A stretch of 64,000 nt of DNA from Mesorhizobium tianshanense (GTDB taxonomy: Bacteria > Pseudomonadota > Alphaproteobacteria > Rhizobiales > Rhizobiaceae), in NCBI RefSeq assembly GCF_007830515.1, contig NZ_VLKT01000003.1, positions 1-64,000 of the forward strand, written 5' to 3'. A program made the position numbers and the translations under genes. This document shows, piece after piece, positions 29,498 through 37,319 of the stretch (positions are counted from its first letter, which is position 1; the number at the start of each line of letters is the position of its first letter). The notes under the pieces are model-generated. The model saw only the letters and a list, made by a program, of their open reading frames with translations. It was not told where the DNA came from and ran no database searches.

Positions 29498-30661
29498 TCA
29501 GCGCTCCAGGCCAAGGCCACCGCCGATGCACAGCGAGGCCAGGCCGCGCCTGGCGCCGCGCTTGCGCATTTCATGCAGCAGCGTGACGACGATCCGGCAG
29601 CCGGATCCGGCCAGCGGGTGTCCGAGCGCGATGGCGCCGCCATTGACGTTGATCAGGCCGCTGTCCCAGCCCATTTCGCGATCGACCGCGATGGCTTGTG
29701 CGGCGAAAGCCTCGTTGATTTCCATGAGGTCGAGGTCGGACGCCGTCCAGCCGGCCTTGTCCAGCGCCTTGCGCGATGCCGCCACCGGCCCCAGCCCCAT
29801 CTCCATCGGTTCGACGCCAGCCGATGCGTAGGAAGCGATGCGCGCCAGCGGCGTCAGGCCGAGTTCGGCCATGCGCTTGTCCGAAACCACCATCACTGCT
29901 GCCGCGCCGTCGTTCAATCCGGATGAATTGCCCGCCGTGACGGTGCCGTCGGTGTCGAAGACCGGCCGCAAGCGCGACAGGCCATCCAGCGTCGAGGCCG
30001 GATTGGGATGTTCATCGGTTGCAATGACGCGTTCCTCGCGTTTCACCGTGACCGTCACCGGCACGATCTCGCCGGCGAAACGCCCGGCAGCGATCGCGGC
30101 GCCGGCTTTCTCCTGTGAAGCCAGCGCGAACCGGTCCTGCTCGTCGCGCGTGACCTGGTAGCGCCGCGCCAGGCCTTCCGCCGTTACCCCCATATGCACC
30201 TGGTTGGGCGCGTCCCACAGGCCGTCGACGATCATCGAGTCCTTGATTTCGTGGTCACCCATCCTGATACCGCGGCGCACGCCATGGATCAAATACGGCG
30301 CCTCCGTCATCGAGTCCTGGCCGCCGGCAATGACGATGTCGGCGTCGCCGCAGCGTATCGCCTGGGCGGCGAGATGAATCGACTTCTGGCCGGCGCCGCA
30401 GACCTTGTTGACGGTCAGCGCCGGCACGCCGACTGGAATGCCGGCCTTGAGCGCCGCTTGCCGGGCCGGGTTCTGTCCAGCGCCCCCGGTCAGCACCTGG
30501 CCCATGATGATTTCGGAGATCGCACCGCCTTCGACCTGTGTTTCATCGAGCAGTGCGCGAAGCACGCGCGCGCCGAGCTCGGCGGCGGGAATGCCGGCGA
30601 AAGCGCCGTTGAGCTTGCCGATCGGCGTGCGCCTGGCGGCGACGATGAACACGTCCTGCAT
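29498..30661 (-). CDS. Acetyl-CoA acetyltransferase (thiolase)
   Basis: A 387-residue degradative/biosynthetic thiolase starting MQDVFIVAARRTPIGKLNGA. All catalytic elements are present: nucleophile Cys in VNKVCGAGQKS, GGQDSMTEAPY, NEAFAAQAIAVDREM, His in GGAIALGHPLAGSG and the second Cys in LCIGGGLGLER. It condenses or cleaves acetoacetyl-CoA. The start at 30661 follows GGGAG; the 180-base upstream extension runs through the divergent promoter. It is divergent from the acetoacetyl-CoA synthetase, sharing the operator at 30721-30732, so both units probably respond to the same GntR regulator. Confidence 0.93.
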   Translation of the reverse strand: MQDVFIVAARRTPIGKLNGAFAGIPAAELGARVLRALLDETQVEGGAISEIIMGQVLTGGAGQNPARQAALKAGIPVGVPALTVNKVCGAGQKSIHLAAQAIRCGDADIVIAGGQDSMTEAPYLIHGVRRGIRMGDHEIKDSMIVDGLWDAPNQVHMGVTAEGLARRYQVTRDEQDRFALASQEKAGAAIAAGRFAGEIVPVTVTVKREERVIATDEHPNPASTLDGLSRLRPVFDTDGTVTAGNSSGLNDGAAAVMVVSDKRMAELGLTPLARIASYASAGVEPMEMGLGPVAASRKALDKAGWTASDLDLMEINEAFAAQAIAVDREMGWDSGLINVNGGAIALGHPLAGSGCRIVVTLLHEMRKRGARRGLASLCIGGGLGLER

Positions 30662-30711
30662 GCGTTTTTCGCTCCCTTGGCGAGGACGGACAGCGCTCGC
30701 CCCTCCTATTC

Positions 30712-30739
30712 TTGACATTCTGGTTATAACCAATATTCT
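30712..30739 (+). promoter_or_regulatory. Sigma-70 type promoter with palindromic operator in the spacer
   Basis: TTGACA (30712-30717), a 16-base spacer, and TATTCT (30734-30739) form a good promoter for the synthetase operon, with the ATG 58 bases downstream at 30798. The spacer contains the perfect palindrome TGGTTATAACCA (30721-30732). Occupancy of the operator would block polymerase directly. Confidence 0.7.
30721..30732. promoter_or_regulatory. Candidate GntR/HutC operator, site 1
   Basis: TGGTTATAACCA is a perfect 12-base palindrome; its core GTTATAAC has the GT-N4-AC frame of HutC-subfamily operators (consensus GT-N-TA-N-AC), with AT in place of TA. A second site, CTGGTAATAACCAG, occurs at 37089-37102 behind the regulator gene. 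The common form is CTGGTNATAACCA. Confidence 0.65.
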
Positions 30740-30797
30740 AGATTCATGTAGGGCGCAACGCCAAGTGTCGGCGCCAGGCAGTTCCCGGGAGGAATCG

Positions 30798-32744
30798 ATG
30801 ACATCCAGCGTGCTTTGGACGCCGGTGGCAGCCGCGTTCAATAACTCCGGCCTTGCGCGTTTCGCCGTACAAAACGGCTTCGATCCGCATGACTACGAGA
30901 CGCTGCATCGCTGGTCGATTGGCGAGAAAGGCGCCTTCTGGCGCGCCGTCTGGGATTTCGCCGGCATCATCGGCGAACCGGGCGCGGTGGCGTTTCGGGC
31001 CGACCCGTCGGCGCCGATGACCGGCAGCGCCTTCTTCCCTGCGGCCGGCCTCAACCTTGCCGAGAACCTGCTGCGCGGCGACGACGCGGCACTCGCGATC
31101 GTCGAAGCCGACGAGACCGGGCATTTCCGCCGCTATAGTCGCGGTGAATTGCGCGCCATGGTCGCCCGCACGGCGCATGGCCTGAAAGCCGCCGGCGTCG
31201 AACGCGGCGACAGGGTGGGCGGCATCCTGCCGAACCGCATCGAGGCGCTGGCGGCGCTGCTCGCCACGCTGTCCATCGGTGCGGTGTGGTCGTCCTGCTC
31301 GCCCGATTTCGGCGTGTCGGCCATTCTCGACCGGCTCGGCCAGATCGGGCCGAAGGTGCTGTTTGCCGCGCCGCGCTACCGGTATGCCGGCAGGAATCAT
31401 GCTATAGAAGGCAGGCTGGCGGAGATCGTCGCTGGCATTCCCGAATTGACAACGCTCGTCATCTGCGGCGACCATGCGGTATCACCCCCATCCGGCATTT
31501 CCTGCATCGGCTTCGAGGCGTTCGGCAAGGCCGGAGGCCTCACCTTCGAGCGGGTGCCATTCGCGCACCCGGCCTATGTCCTCTACACATCCGGCACGAC
31601 AGGCGCGCCGAAGGCCATCGTTCATTCCACCGGCGGCGTGCTGCTTCAGCACGTCAAGGAACATCTCCTGCATGGCGATGTCCGGCCCGGCGACGTCATG
31701 AGCTGGTACACCAACACCGCCTGGATGATGTATCACTGGCTGATCTCGGGCCTCGCCTGCGATGCGGCGGTCGTGCTTTACGACGGTGCGCCGATCCTGA
31801 AATCGGCAGGCGGTCTCGACCCGAGCCCACTGTGGCGCGTCGCCGAAAGAGCCGGCGTTACGCATTTCGGCACCAGCCCCAAATATCTGGCGACGCTGGC
31901 CGACGAAGATTATGCGCCGGGCGCCAGGCACGATCTGTCGGCGTTGCGTTCGCTGCTGTCGGCCGGCGCGCCGGTCTCGCCCGGCCAGTTCGACTGGGTC
32001 TATGAGAAGGTCAAGCGCGACATGATCTTCGCCTCGATTTCCGGCGGCACCGAGATCATCGGCTGCTTCCTGCTCGGTTCGCCGCTGCATCCGGTGCGCC
32101 GCGGCCATCTGACGGTCAAGGGGCTCGGGCTGGCGGTCGCTGTGATGGACGACCGCAACGCGCCGGTCATCGCTGCGCAGGGCGACCTCGTCTGCACCGA
32201 GCCGTTCCCGTCGATGCCGCTGACCTTCTGGGGCGAGTGCGGCGACGAGCGCTACCACGCCACCTATTTCGCCGCCCGCCGCGAAATCTGGACCCATGGC
32301 GACATCGCCGAAATGACCGTGCACGGCTCGGCGATCGTGCATGGCCGTTCCGACACGACGCTCAAACCCGGCGGCGTCAGGATCGGCACCGCCGAAATCT
32401 ACGCGGCCTGTGAAAAATTCCCCGAGATCGACTGCCTTGTGTTCGGCGCGCCGGTCACCGGCGACGAGGAGATCCTGCTCTGCCTGAAGCTGAAGGAAGG
32501 CCGGGAACTGACGGCAGACCTCGCCCAGCGCATCCGCAAGCATATTCGCGAGCAGGCCTCGCCGCGTCATGTTCCGCATCGCATCCATGCCGTCACGGCC
32601 ATTCCCTACACGCTGAGCGGCAAGCGGGTGGAGGGCGCCGCCCGCACGGTGATCGAGGGCAAGATGGTGAAGAATCTCGGTTCGCTGGCCAACCCCGAAG
32701 CGCTCGACGAATACCGGCGCCTCGACCGGAGCCAGGCGGCATGA
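30798..32744 (+). CDS. Acetoacetyl-CoA synthetase-type acyl-CoA ligase
   Basis: A 648-residue member of the adenylate-forming enzymes, closest in pattern to acetoacetate-CoA ligases: N-terminal WSIGEKGAFWRAVWDFAGI, phosphate loop YTSGTTGAPKAIVHS (about residues 262-276), SGGTEIIGCFLLGSPL, hinge GRSDTTLKPGGVRIGTAEIY and catalytic lysine in LSGKRVEGA near the end. The ATG at 30798 has GGGAGGA at 30787-30793. It activates a short 3-oxo or hydroxy acid to its CoA ester with ATP. It is the first gene of a tightly coupled set with the next three, so the true substrate may differ from acetoacetate. Confidence 0.9.
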   Translation: MTSSVLWTPVAAAFNNSGLARFAVQNGFDPHDYETLHRWSIGEKGAFWRAVWDFAGIIGEPGAVAFRADPSAPMTGSAFFPAAGLNLAENLLRGDDAALAIVEADETGHFRRYSRGELRAMVARTAHGLKAAGVERGDRVGGILPNRIEALAALLATLSIGAVWSSCSPDFGVSAILDRLGQIGPKVLFAAPRYRYAGRNHAIEGRLAEIVAGIPELTTLVICGDHAVSPPSGISCIGFEAFGKAGGLTFERVPFAHPAYVLYTSGTTGAPKAIVHSTGGVLLQHVKEHLLHGDVRPGDVMSWYTNTAWMMYHWLISGLACDAAVVLYDGAPILKSAGGLDPSPLWRVAERAGVTHFGTSPKYLATLADEDYAPGARHDLSALRSLLSAGAPVSPGQFDWVYEKVKRDMIFASISGGTEIIGCFLLGSPLHPVRRGHLTVKGLGLAVAVMDDRNAPVIAAQGDLVCTEPFPSMPLTFWGECGDERYHATYFAARREIWTHGDIAEMTVHGSAIVHGRSDTTLKPGGVRIGTAEIYAACEKFPEIDCLVFGAPVTGDEEILLCLKLKEGRELTADLAQRIRKHIREQASPRHVPHRIHAVTAIPYTLSGKRVEGAARTVIEGKMVKNLGSLANPEALDEYRRLDRSQAA

Positions 32745-33901
32745 GGCTTGCTCGTTCACGCGGCGCCGTTGCCGGCATCGGCGAGTTGAAGCCGACCCGC
32801 CGCACAGAAGGACGCACGACGCTGGAGATGATCGCCGAGGTCTCCAGGCTTGCCGTGCTCGACGCCGGGCTCGAACCCGGGCACATCGACGGACTGCTGG
32901 TCGGGCCGCAGGTCGGCGAGACGCCGCAGCACGTGCCGGCGACGGTGGCGGAATATCTCGGCCTCAAGCCCGATATGGCCAATGTCGTGGACCTCGGCGG
33001 CGCGTCCGGCGCCGGCATGGTCTGGCGGGCGGCGGCGGCGATCGAGGCGGGGATGTGCGACGCGGTGCTGTGCGTGCTGGCCAACGCCCGCGAGGAGGTG
33101 CCGTCGCGTTCACCCAACCGCAACCCGATTCGCGAATTCGACGTGCCGTTCGGCGCCTCCGGCGCCAACATTTCCTATGCGCTGCTGATGCAGGCGCATA
33201 TGGCCGAACACGGTTCGTCGGCCGAGGATTTCGCCGCGATCGCCGCCTGGGCGCGCAGCAATGCGCAGCTCAATCCCGATGCGATCTTTCATGGCAAGCC
33301 GGCCGGCATCGATGACGTGCTGGCTTCGCCGATGGTCGCGTCGCCCCTGCATCTCCTGGAGATTGTCATGCCGGTTGCCGGCGGCGAGGCCGTCGTCGTC
33401 GTTTCGGCGAAGCGCGCGCGGCAACTGGCCAAGCCCGCCGTGCATCTTCTGGGCGCCGGCGAGAAGGTGACGCACCGCGCCGTCTCGCAGGCGCCGAGCC
33501 TGACCTCCGGCCCGCTCAAGCCGGCCATGGCGCGCGCCTTCGCCCAGTCCGGCACACGTGCCGCCGAGATGAACCTGCTGTCGCTCTACGACTGCTACAC
33601 GATCATGGTGGCGGCGACGATCGAGGATGCCGGCCTCTGCGCTGCGGGGCAGTTCGGCCAATGGGTCCGCGACCACGATCTCGGTCCTTCCGGCGACGCG
33701 CCGCTGAATACGCATGGCGGCCAGCTCGGCTTCGGCCAGCCCGACCTTGCCGGCGGCATGACCCATGTCGTGGAGGCAGTGCGGCAATTGCGCGGGCAGG
33801 CGACAGGACGGCAGATCGCCAACGCCAAGCTGGCATTGGTCACCGGCAATGGCGCCACGATGAGCGAGGCGACGGCGCTTGTACTCGGAGCAGACCAATG
33901 A
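32741..33901 (+). CDS. Thiolase-like protein lacking the nucleophilic Cys (SCPx/Ltp2-type)
   Basis: A 386-residue thiolase-fold protein of the lipid-transfer-protein thiolase group. In the segment where active thiolases have the nucleophile (ACASG-like), this protein reads VDLGGASGAGMVWRAAA, without Cys. The later NLLSLYDCYTIMVAATIEDA and NTHGGQLGFGQPD blocks are typical of Ltp2-like proteins, whose studied members act as retro-aldolases in complex with a DUF35 partner. The coupled DUF35-MaoC gene (4-base overlap) fits that arrangement. An acyl-CoA retro-aldol cleavage role is inferred. Confidence 0.8.
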   Translation: MRLARSRGAVAGIGELKPTRRTEGRTTLEMIAEVSRLAVLDAGLEPGHIDGLLVGPQVGETPQHVPATVAEYLGLKPDMANVVDLGGASGAGMVWRAAAAIEAGMCDAVLCVLANAREEVPSRSPNRNPIREFDVPFGASGANISYALLMQAHMAEHGSSAEDFAAIAAWARSNAQLNPDAIFHGKPAGIDDVLASPMVASPLHLLEIVMPVAGGEAVVVVSAKRARQLAKPAVHLLGAGEKVTHRAVSQAPSLTSGPLKPAMARAFAQSGTRAAEMNLLSLYDCYTIMVAATIEDAGLCAAGQFGQWVRDHDLGPSGDAPLNTHGGQLGFGQPDLAGGMTHVVEAVRQLRGQATGRQIANAKLALVTGNGATMSEATALVLGADQ

Positions 33902-34806
33902 GCGTCGATCTCGATCTCCTGAAGACGCCGGGACCGACCGTCACCGCGCTGACCGCGCCGTTCTGGCAGGCGGCGGCCGAGGGACGGCTGGTCATCCAGT
34001 CCTGCGAAGCCTGCAGCAAGGCGGTGTTCTATCCCCGGCCGATCTGTCCGCATTGCTGGAGTGACCGCCTCGCCTGGCGCGAAGCCTCGGGCCGCGGCCG
34101 GCTCAAATCCTTCTCCGCCGTCCACAGGCCCGGCCATCCCGGCTGGCTGCCTGCGGCGCCTTACGTCGTCGGCCTGGTCGAACTGGACGAAGGCCCGACG
34201 ATGCTCAGCTTCATTGCGGTGGGTGAAGATGCCTGCGCCGTCGGCCAATTGCTTGTGCTTGCGCCGACGCGGATCGGCGGCCGCCTGCTGCCCGCATTCA
34301 AACCGTCGGCCATGGCCGGCTCAACCACACCCAACCAAACTGGAGATACGCTCATGAGCACGGAGACGAAGGACGGCTGGATCGGCGTCATCAAGGGGCG
34401 GCCGCAAGTTGGCGCGTTTGCCGAACGCTCGCGGCGCACTCGCCCGGAGGACATCGAGGCCTTCACCGAAATGACCGGCGACCGCAACCCGCTGCATTAC
34501 GACAAGGCGCTGGCCGAGGCATCGGTGTTCGGCAAGTTGATCGTCCAGGGCGGCGTCACGTCAGGCATCCTCAATGCGCTGGTGGCCGAGGATCTTCCGG
34601 GGCCGGGCACGGTGTTCCTTGAAGTCGCCTGGAAATTCGTCAAGGCGGTCGGCGTCGACGAGATGATCACCGGCCGCGTCGAGATCAAGGAGGTGCGTCC
34701 CGACAAGCCGATCTGCAAGATCGAGACCTCGGTGCGCAACGAAGCCGGCGACATCTGCCTGACCGGCACCGCGACGGTGTTCACCGTTCCGCTGGCCAAG
34801 GCTTGA
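33898..34806 (+). CDS. DUF35 zinc-ribbon/OB-fold domain fused to MaoC hydratase
   Basis: A 302-residue two-domain protein. Residues about 20-130 are a DUF35 domain with rubredoxin-like zinc ribbon ligands C-x2-C...C-x2-C (SCEACSKAVFYPRPICPHCW) and an OB fold. Residues about 155-302 are a MaoC domain with FTEMTGDRNPLHYDKALAEA, carrying the Asp and His of the hydratase motif. Right at the domain boundary, CTGGAGATACGCTCATGAGC (34345-34364) looks like an independent ribosome site and start (ATG 34354), so a separate MaoC polypeptide may also be made. The pair resembles ChsH2-type hydratases, but in reversed domain order. Confidence 0.85.
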   Translation: MSVDLDLLKTPGPTVTALTAPFWQAAAEGRLVIQSCEACSKAVFYPRPICPHCWSDRLAWREASGRGRLKSFSAVHRPGHPGWLPAAPYVVGLVELDEGPTMLSFIAVGEDACAVGQLLVLAPTRIGGRLLPAFKPSAMAGSTTPNQTGDTLMSTETKDGWIGVIKGRPQVGAFAERSRRTRPEDIEAFTEMTGDRNPLHYDKALAEASVFGKLIVQGGVTSGILNALVAEDLPGPGTVFLEVAWKFVKAVGVDEMITGRVEIKEVRPDKPICKIETSVRNEAGDICLTGTATVFTVPLAKA

Positions 34807-36072
34807 ATGGCCGGCATGACACTCTGGCGGGGCACTCAAGGCATGGCACAAGGCGCTCCTGCCGAAGACGCGCACCGCTGGCGCATGCTTTTCCTGCTCT
34901 GCCTCGCCCTGGTGCTGTCGCTGACGACCTGGTTTTCGGCAACCGCGATCACGCCCGAGCTGAAGGCGGCGTGGCACCTGTCGGGCGCGATCGAGGCCTG
35001 GCTGACCAATGGCGTGCAGATCGGCTTCGTCGCCGGCGCGCTGGCGTCGAGCCTGGTCAACCTGCCCGATATCGTCAGGCTGAACCGGCTGATGGCGGTT
35101 TCCGCCCTCCTTGCGGCGGTCGCCAATGCCTGGCTGTTGACGCAACCGGGCCCTGTCGGCCTGGTCGTCGCGCGCATCCTGACGGGCGCAGCATTGGCCG
35201 GCGTCTATCCGCCGGCGCTGAAACTTGTCTCGACATGGTTCGTGCGGGGCAGGGGTCTGGCGCTCGGCGCCGTCATCGGGGCGCTGACGCTGGGTTCCTC
35301 GCTGCCGCATCTGTTCCGGGCGCTGACCGGCTCGCTCGACTGGCAGCTGGTGGTCGTCGCCGCGACCGTGGCGACGTTCACCGGCGCGGCGATCTTCTGG
35401 TTCTTCGCCAGCGAAGGGCCGTATCCGTTCGGCAAGGCGATCTTCGATCCCCGCCAGATCGGCGCGGTCTTCCGAAACAGGTCGTTGACGCTGGTCAATA
35501 TCGGCTATCTCGGCCACATGTGGGAGCTTTATGCGATGTGGGCTTGGCTGCTCGCCTACGCGCGCGCCGCCCTCGAGGCGCAGCAGCATGCCTCGCCGGC
35601 TTTGGCGTCGCTGCTGACCTTCCTGGCAATTGCCGCCGGTCTCGGTGGCTGCCTGCTCGGCGGCGTGCTTTCCGACCGCTTCGGCCGCAGCCTGACCACA
35701 GCCGGGCTGATGATCGTGTCGGGCCTTTGCGCGCTGGCCGTCGGCTTCGTCTTCGACGGACCGCTCTGGCTGTTCGTTCTGGTCACTGTCGCCTGGGGTG
35801 TTTCGATTGTCGGCGATTCCGCGCAGTTTTCAGCGGCGGTGACCGAGCTTGGCGACCGGCGCTTTGTCGGCACCGCTCTGTCCGTCCAGCTCGGGCTCGG
35901 CTTTGCCCTTACCGTGCTGGTGATCTGGTTGATACCGCAGGTCGCAGCCTTGCTTGGCGGCTGGCGCTGGGCGTTCCTGCTGCTGGTGCCCGGACCCTTC
36001 ATCGGTGCCGCTGCGATGCTCGCCTTGCGGCGTCTGCCTGCCGCCGTGAAGATGGCCGGCGGCAAGCGCTAG
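34807..36072 (+). CDS. MFS transporter (cyanate/nitrate/oxalate-like type)
   Basis: A 421-residue, twelve-span major facilitator beginning directly after the preceding stop codon. Hydrophobic spans start at about residue 28 (MLFLLCLALVLSLTTWFSAT). The loop 2-3 region and the loop 8-9 motif GGVLSDRFGRSLTT match the MFS signature. It is encoded at the end of the acyl-CoA operon and is likely to import the organic acid activated by the synthetase. The substrate is not predictable from sequence. Confidence 0.87.
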   Translation: MAGMTLWRGTQGMAQGAPAEDAHRWRMLFLLCLALVLSLTTWFSATAITPELKAAWHLSGAIEAWLTNGVQIGFVAGALASSLVNLPDIVRLNRLMAVSALLAAVANAWLLTQPGPVGLVVARILTGAALAGVYPPALKLVSTWFVRGRGLALGAVIGALTLGSSLPHLFRALTGSLDWQLVVVAATVATFTGAAIFWFFASEGPYPFGKAIFDPRQIGAVFRNRSLTLVNIGYLGHMWELYAMWAWLLAYARAALEAQQHASPALASLLTFLAIAAGLGGCLLGGVLSDRFGRSLTTAGLMIVSGLCALAVGFVFDGPLWLFVLVTVAWGVSIVGDSAQFSAAVTELGDRRFVGTALSVQLGLGFALTVLVIWLIPQVAALLGGWRWAFLLLVPGPFIGAAAMLALRRLPAAVKMAGGKR

Positions 36073-36161
36073 GCCAACGGCTTGCAAGGATAGGATCACG
36101 GCCGGACTTGATTTCTCGCGCAAAGATGGAGTGTATCAGGCACGGCGATGATGCTGGTGCC

Positions 36162-36175
36162 CGGTTTGATAACCG
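36162..36175. promoter_or_regulatory. Possible autoregulatory inverted repeat before the GntR gene
   Basis: CGGTTTGATAACCG has five-base arms and a four-base centre, the same geometry as the candidate GntR operators at 30720 and 37089, but with shifted arm bases. It lies 24 bases before the preferred start codon at 36199. Confidence 0.35.
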
Positions 36176-36198
36176 AGCCGAGAATTCAGGATGGGTGG

Positions 36199-37029
36199 AT
36201 GCTGAAGACCCGGGGAAGACCGCGCTACGACCAGGAAGACGCCGGGGCGGCGGAAACCTTTCGCGGCATCGGCGAGAAGATCCAGCTGAACCGCGACAAT
36301 GCCGCGCCGCTTTGGGTGCAATTGCGCAACCAGATCGAGGAGGCAATCAACACCGGCGTGCTGGCCGCCAATTCGCGCATCCCGTCCGAACAGGCGCTGT
36401 GCGACTTCTTCGGCGTGTCCCGTCCCGTGGTGCGCGCCGCCATCGGCTCGCTGTCCAATGGCGGGCGGGTCATCAAGATGCCACGCAAGGGCATGTTCGT
36501 CGCGGCACCCCGCGAGCATGTCGATTTCATGACCTCGAACCTCAGCGTGTTCGGCGACCTGACCGCGAAAGGCCATTTCGTCTCGACCCGCACCTTCGAA
36601 TTCTACCGTTGCCCGCCCAGCGAAAAGGAAAGCAGCGTCTTCGGCATACCTGAAACCGGCAGCGTCGTTCGCATCGGCCGCGTCTACATGACCGATGGTG
36701 CGCCGATCACGCTGACCCATATCAGCCTGCCCGGGCACAAGGTGCCGGGGCTGGAAACCGTAGACATCGAGAACCGGTCGGTCTTCCAGACGATCAGGGA
36801 ACGCTATGGCCTGACCGTGCTGCGCGCCGAGCGCTGGTTCACCGCCGCAATGCCGACCCTGGAGGAGGCGGAACGCATGGGCGTGGCACCGACCACGCCG
36901 CTGATCTCGATCGAATCGATCGCCTATGACGCCGATGGCGCCGCGCTCGAGTATTATCAGGCGCTCTACAACTCGTCGGTGGCACGCATCCACATGTCGA
37001 TCGAGCAGAGCAGCAGCACGAACGGGTAA
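36199..37029 (+). CDS. GntR family regulator, HutC subfamily (UTRA domain)
   Basis: A 276-residue repressor. The N-terminal winged helix (PLWVQLRNQIEEAINTGVLA, then RIPSEQALCDFFGVSRPVVR) is followed from about residue 110 by a UTRA effector domain (FYRCPPSEKESSVFGIPETG, then AAMPTLEEAERMGVAPTTPL). Two in-frame ATGs at 36148/36151 would add residues untypical for the family and would put a possible operator inside the gene, so 36199 is preferred, with a GGATGGGTGG ribosome region. It probably represses the divergent thiolase and synthetase units and the SDR-aldolase unit. Confidence 0.88.
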   Translation: MLKTRGRPRYDQEDAGAAETFRGIGEKIQLNRDNAAPLWVQLRNQIEEAINTGVLAANSRIPSEQALCDFFGVSRPVVRAAIGSLSNGGRVIKMPRKGMFVAAPREHVDFMTSNLSVFGDLTAKGHFVSTRTFEFYRCPPSEKESSVFGIPETGSVVRIGRVYMTDGAPITLTHISLPGHKVPGLETVDIENRSVFQTIRERYGLTVLRAERWFTAAMPTLEEAERMGVAPTTPLISIESIAYDADGAALEYYQALYNSSVARIHMSIEQSSSTNG

Positions 37030-37044
37030 GGGCCTTCCACCGCA

Positions 37045-37060
37045 AGGCAAGACATTGCCT
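37045..37060. terminator. Short inverted repeat after the GntR gene
   Basis: AGGCAA-GACA-TTGCCT lies 16 bases after the GntR stop. The stem is short and no U-run follows, so termination would be weak; it may also be a binding site. Confidence 0.3.
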
Positions 37061-37088
37061 AGCTGCGCCATATGCAGAAATATTATTT

Positions 37089-37102
37089 CTGGTAATAACC
37101 AG
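37089..37102. promoter_or_regulatory. Candidate GntR/HutC operator, site 2
   Basis: CTGGTAATAACCAG, arms CTGGT/ACCAG around AATA, matches site 1 at 30720-30733 in 12 of 14 positions. TTGACA follows at 37104-37109, as at site 1 where it precedes. It lies 218 bases before the SDR gene, suggesting control of the SDR-aldolase unit by the same regulator. Confidence 0.62.
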
Positions 37103-37150
37103 ATTGACATGAGCAGGGAAGGACCTTAGGGTTCTGCTCATGCCGACATG

Positions 37151-37199
37151 CCCTGGGTGACGAACTCGTCATCCCCTGGGTGACGGAGACCGTCATCCC
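37151..37199 (+). repeat. Two tandem hairpins in the leader of the SDR gene
   Basis: A 23-base unit is repeated: GGGTGACG-AACT-CGTCATCCC (37155-37175) and GGGTGACGG-AGAC-CGTCATCCC (37178-37199). Each copy folds on itself, and the stem bases are conserved while the loops differ. A partial third CCTAGGGTGG follows. The elements sit 120 bases before the SDR start, either in its untranslated leader or in the promoter region. Confidence 0.75.
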
Positions 37200-37319
37200 C
37201 CTAGGGTGGCGGGAGGAGTTTTCGGAATATCGGGTTTGCGAGGCGCCGCCACGACGGTTGGCGGGCGGAAAGCTGTTGCTTTGCGCTAGGCAGACCGTGT
37301 CCCGGCGTGGAGGAAGTGC

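Noticed and set aside
34803..36653. 616-codon plus-strand frame over the MFS and GntR genes
   Set aside because: Overlaps both genes in another frame and shows no hydrophobic spans or DNA-binding motif.
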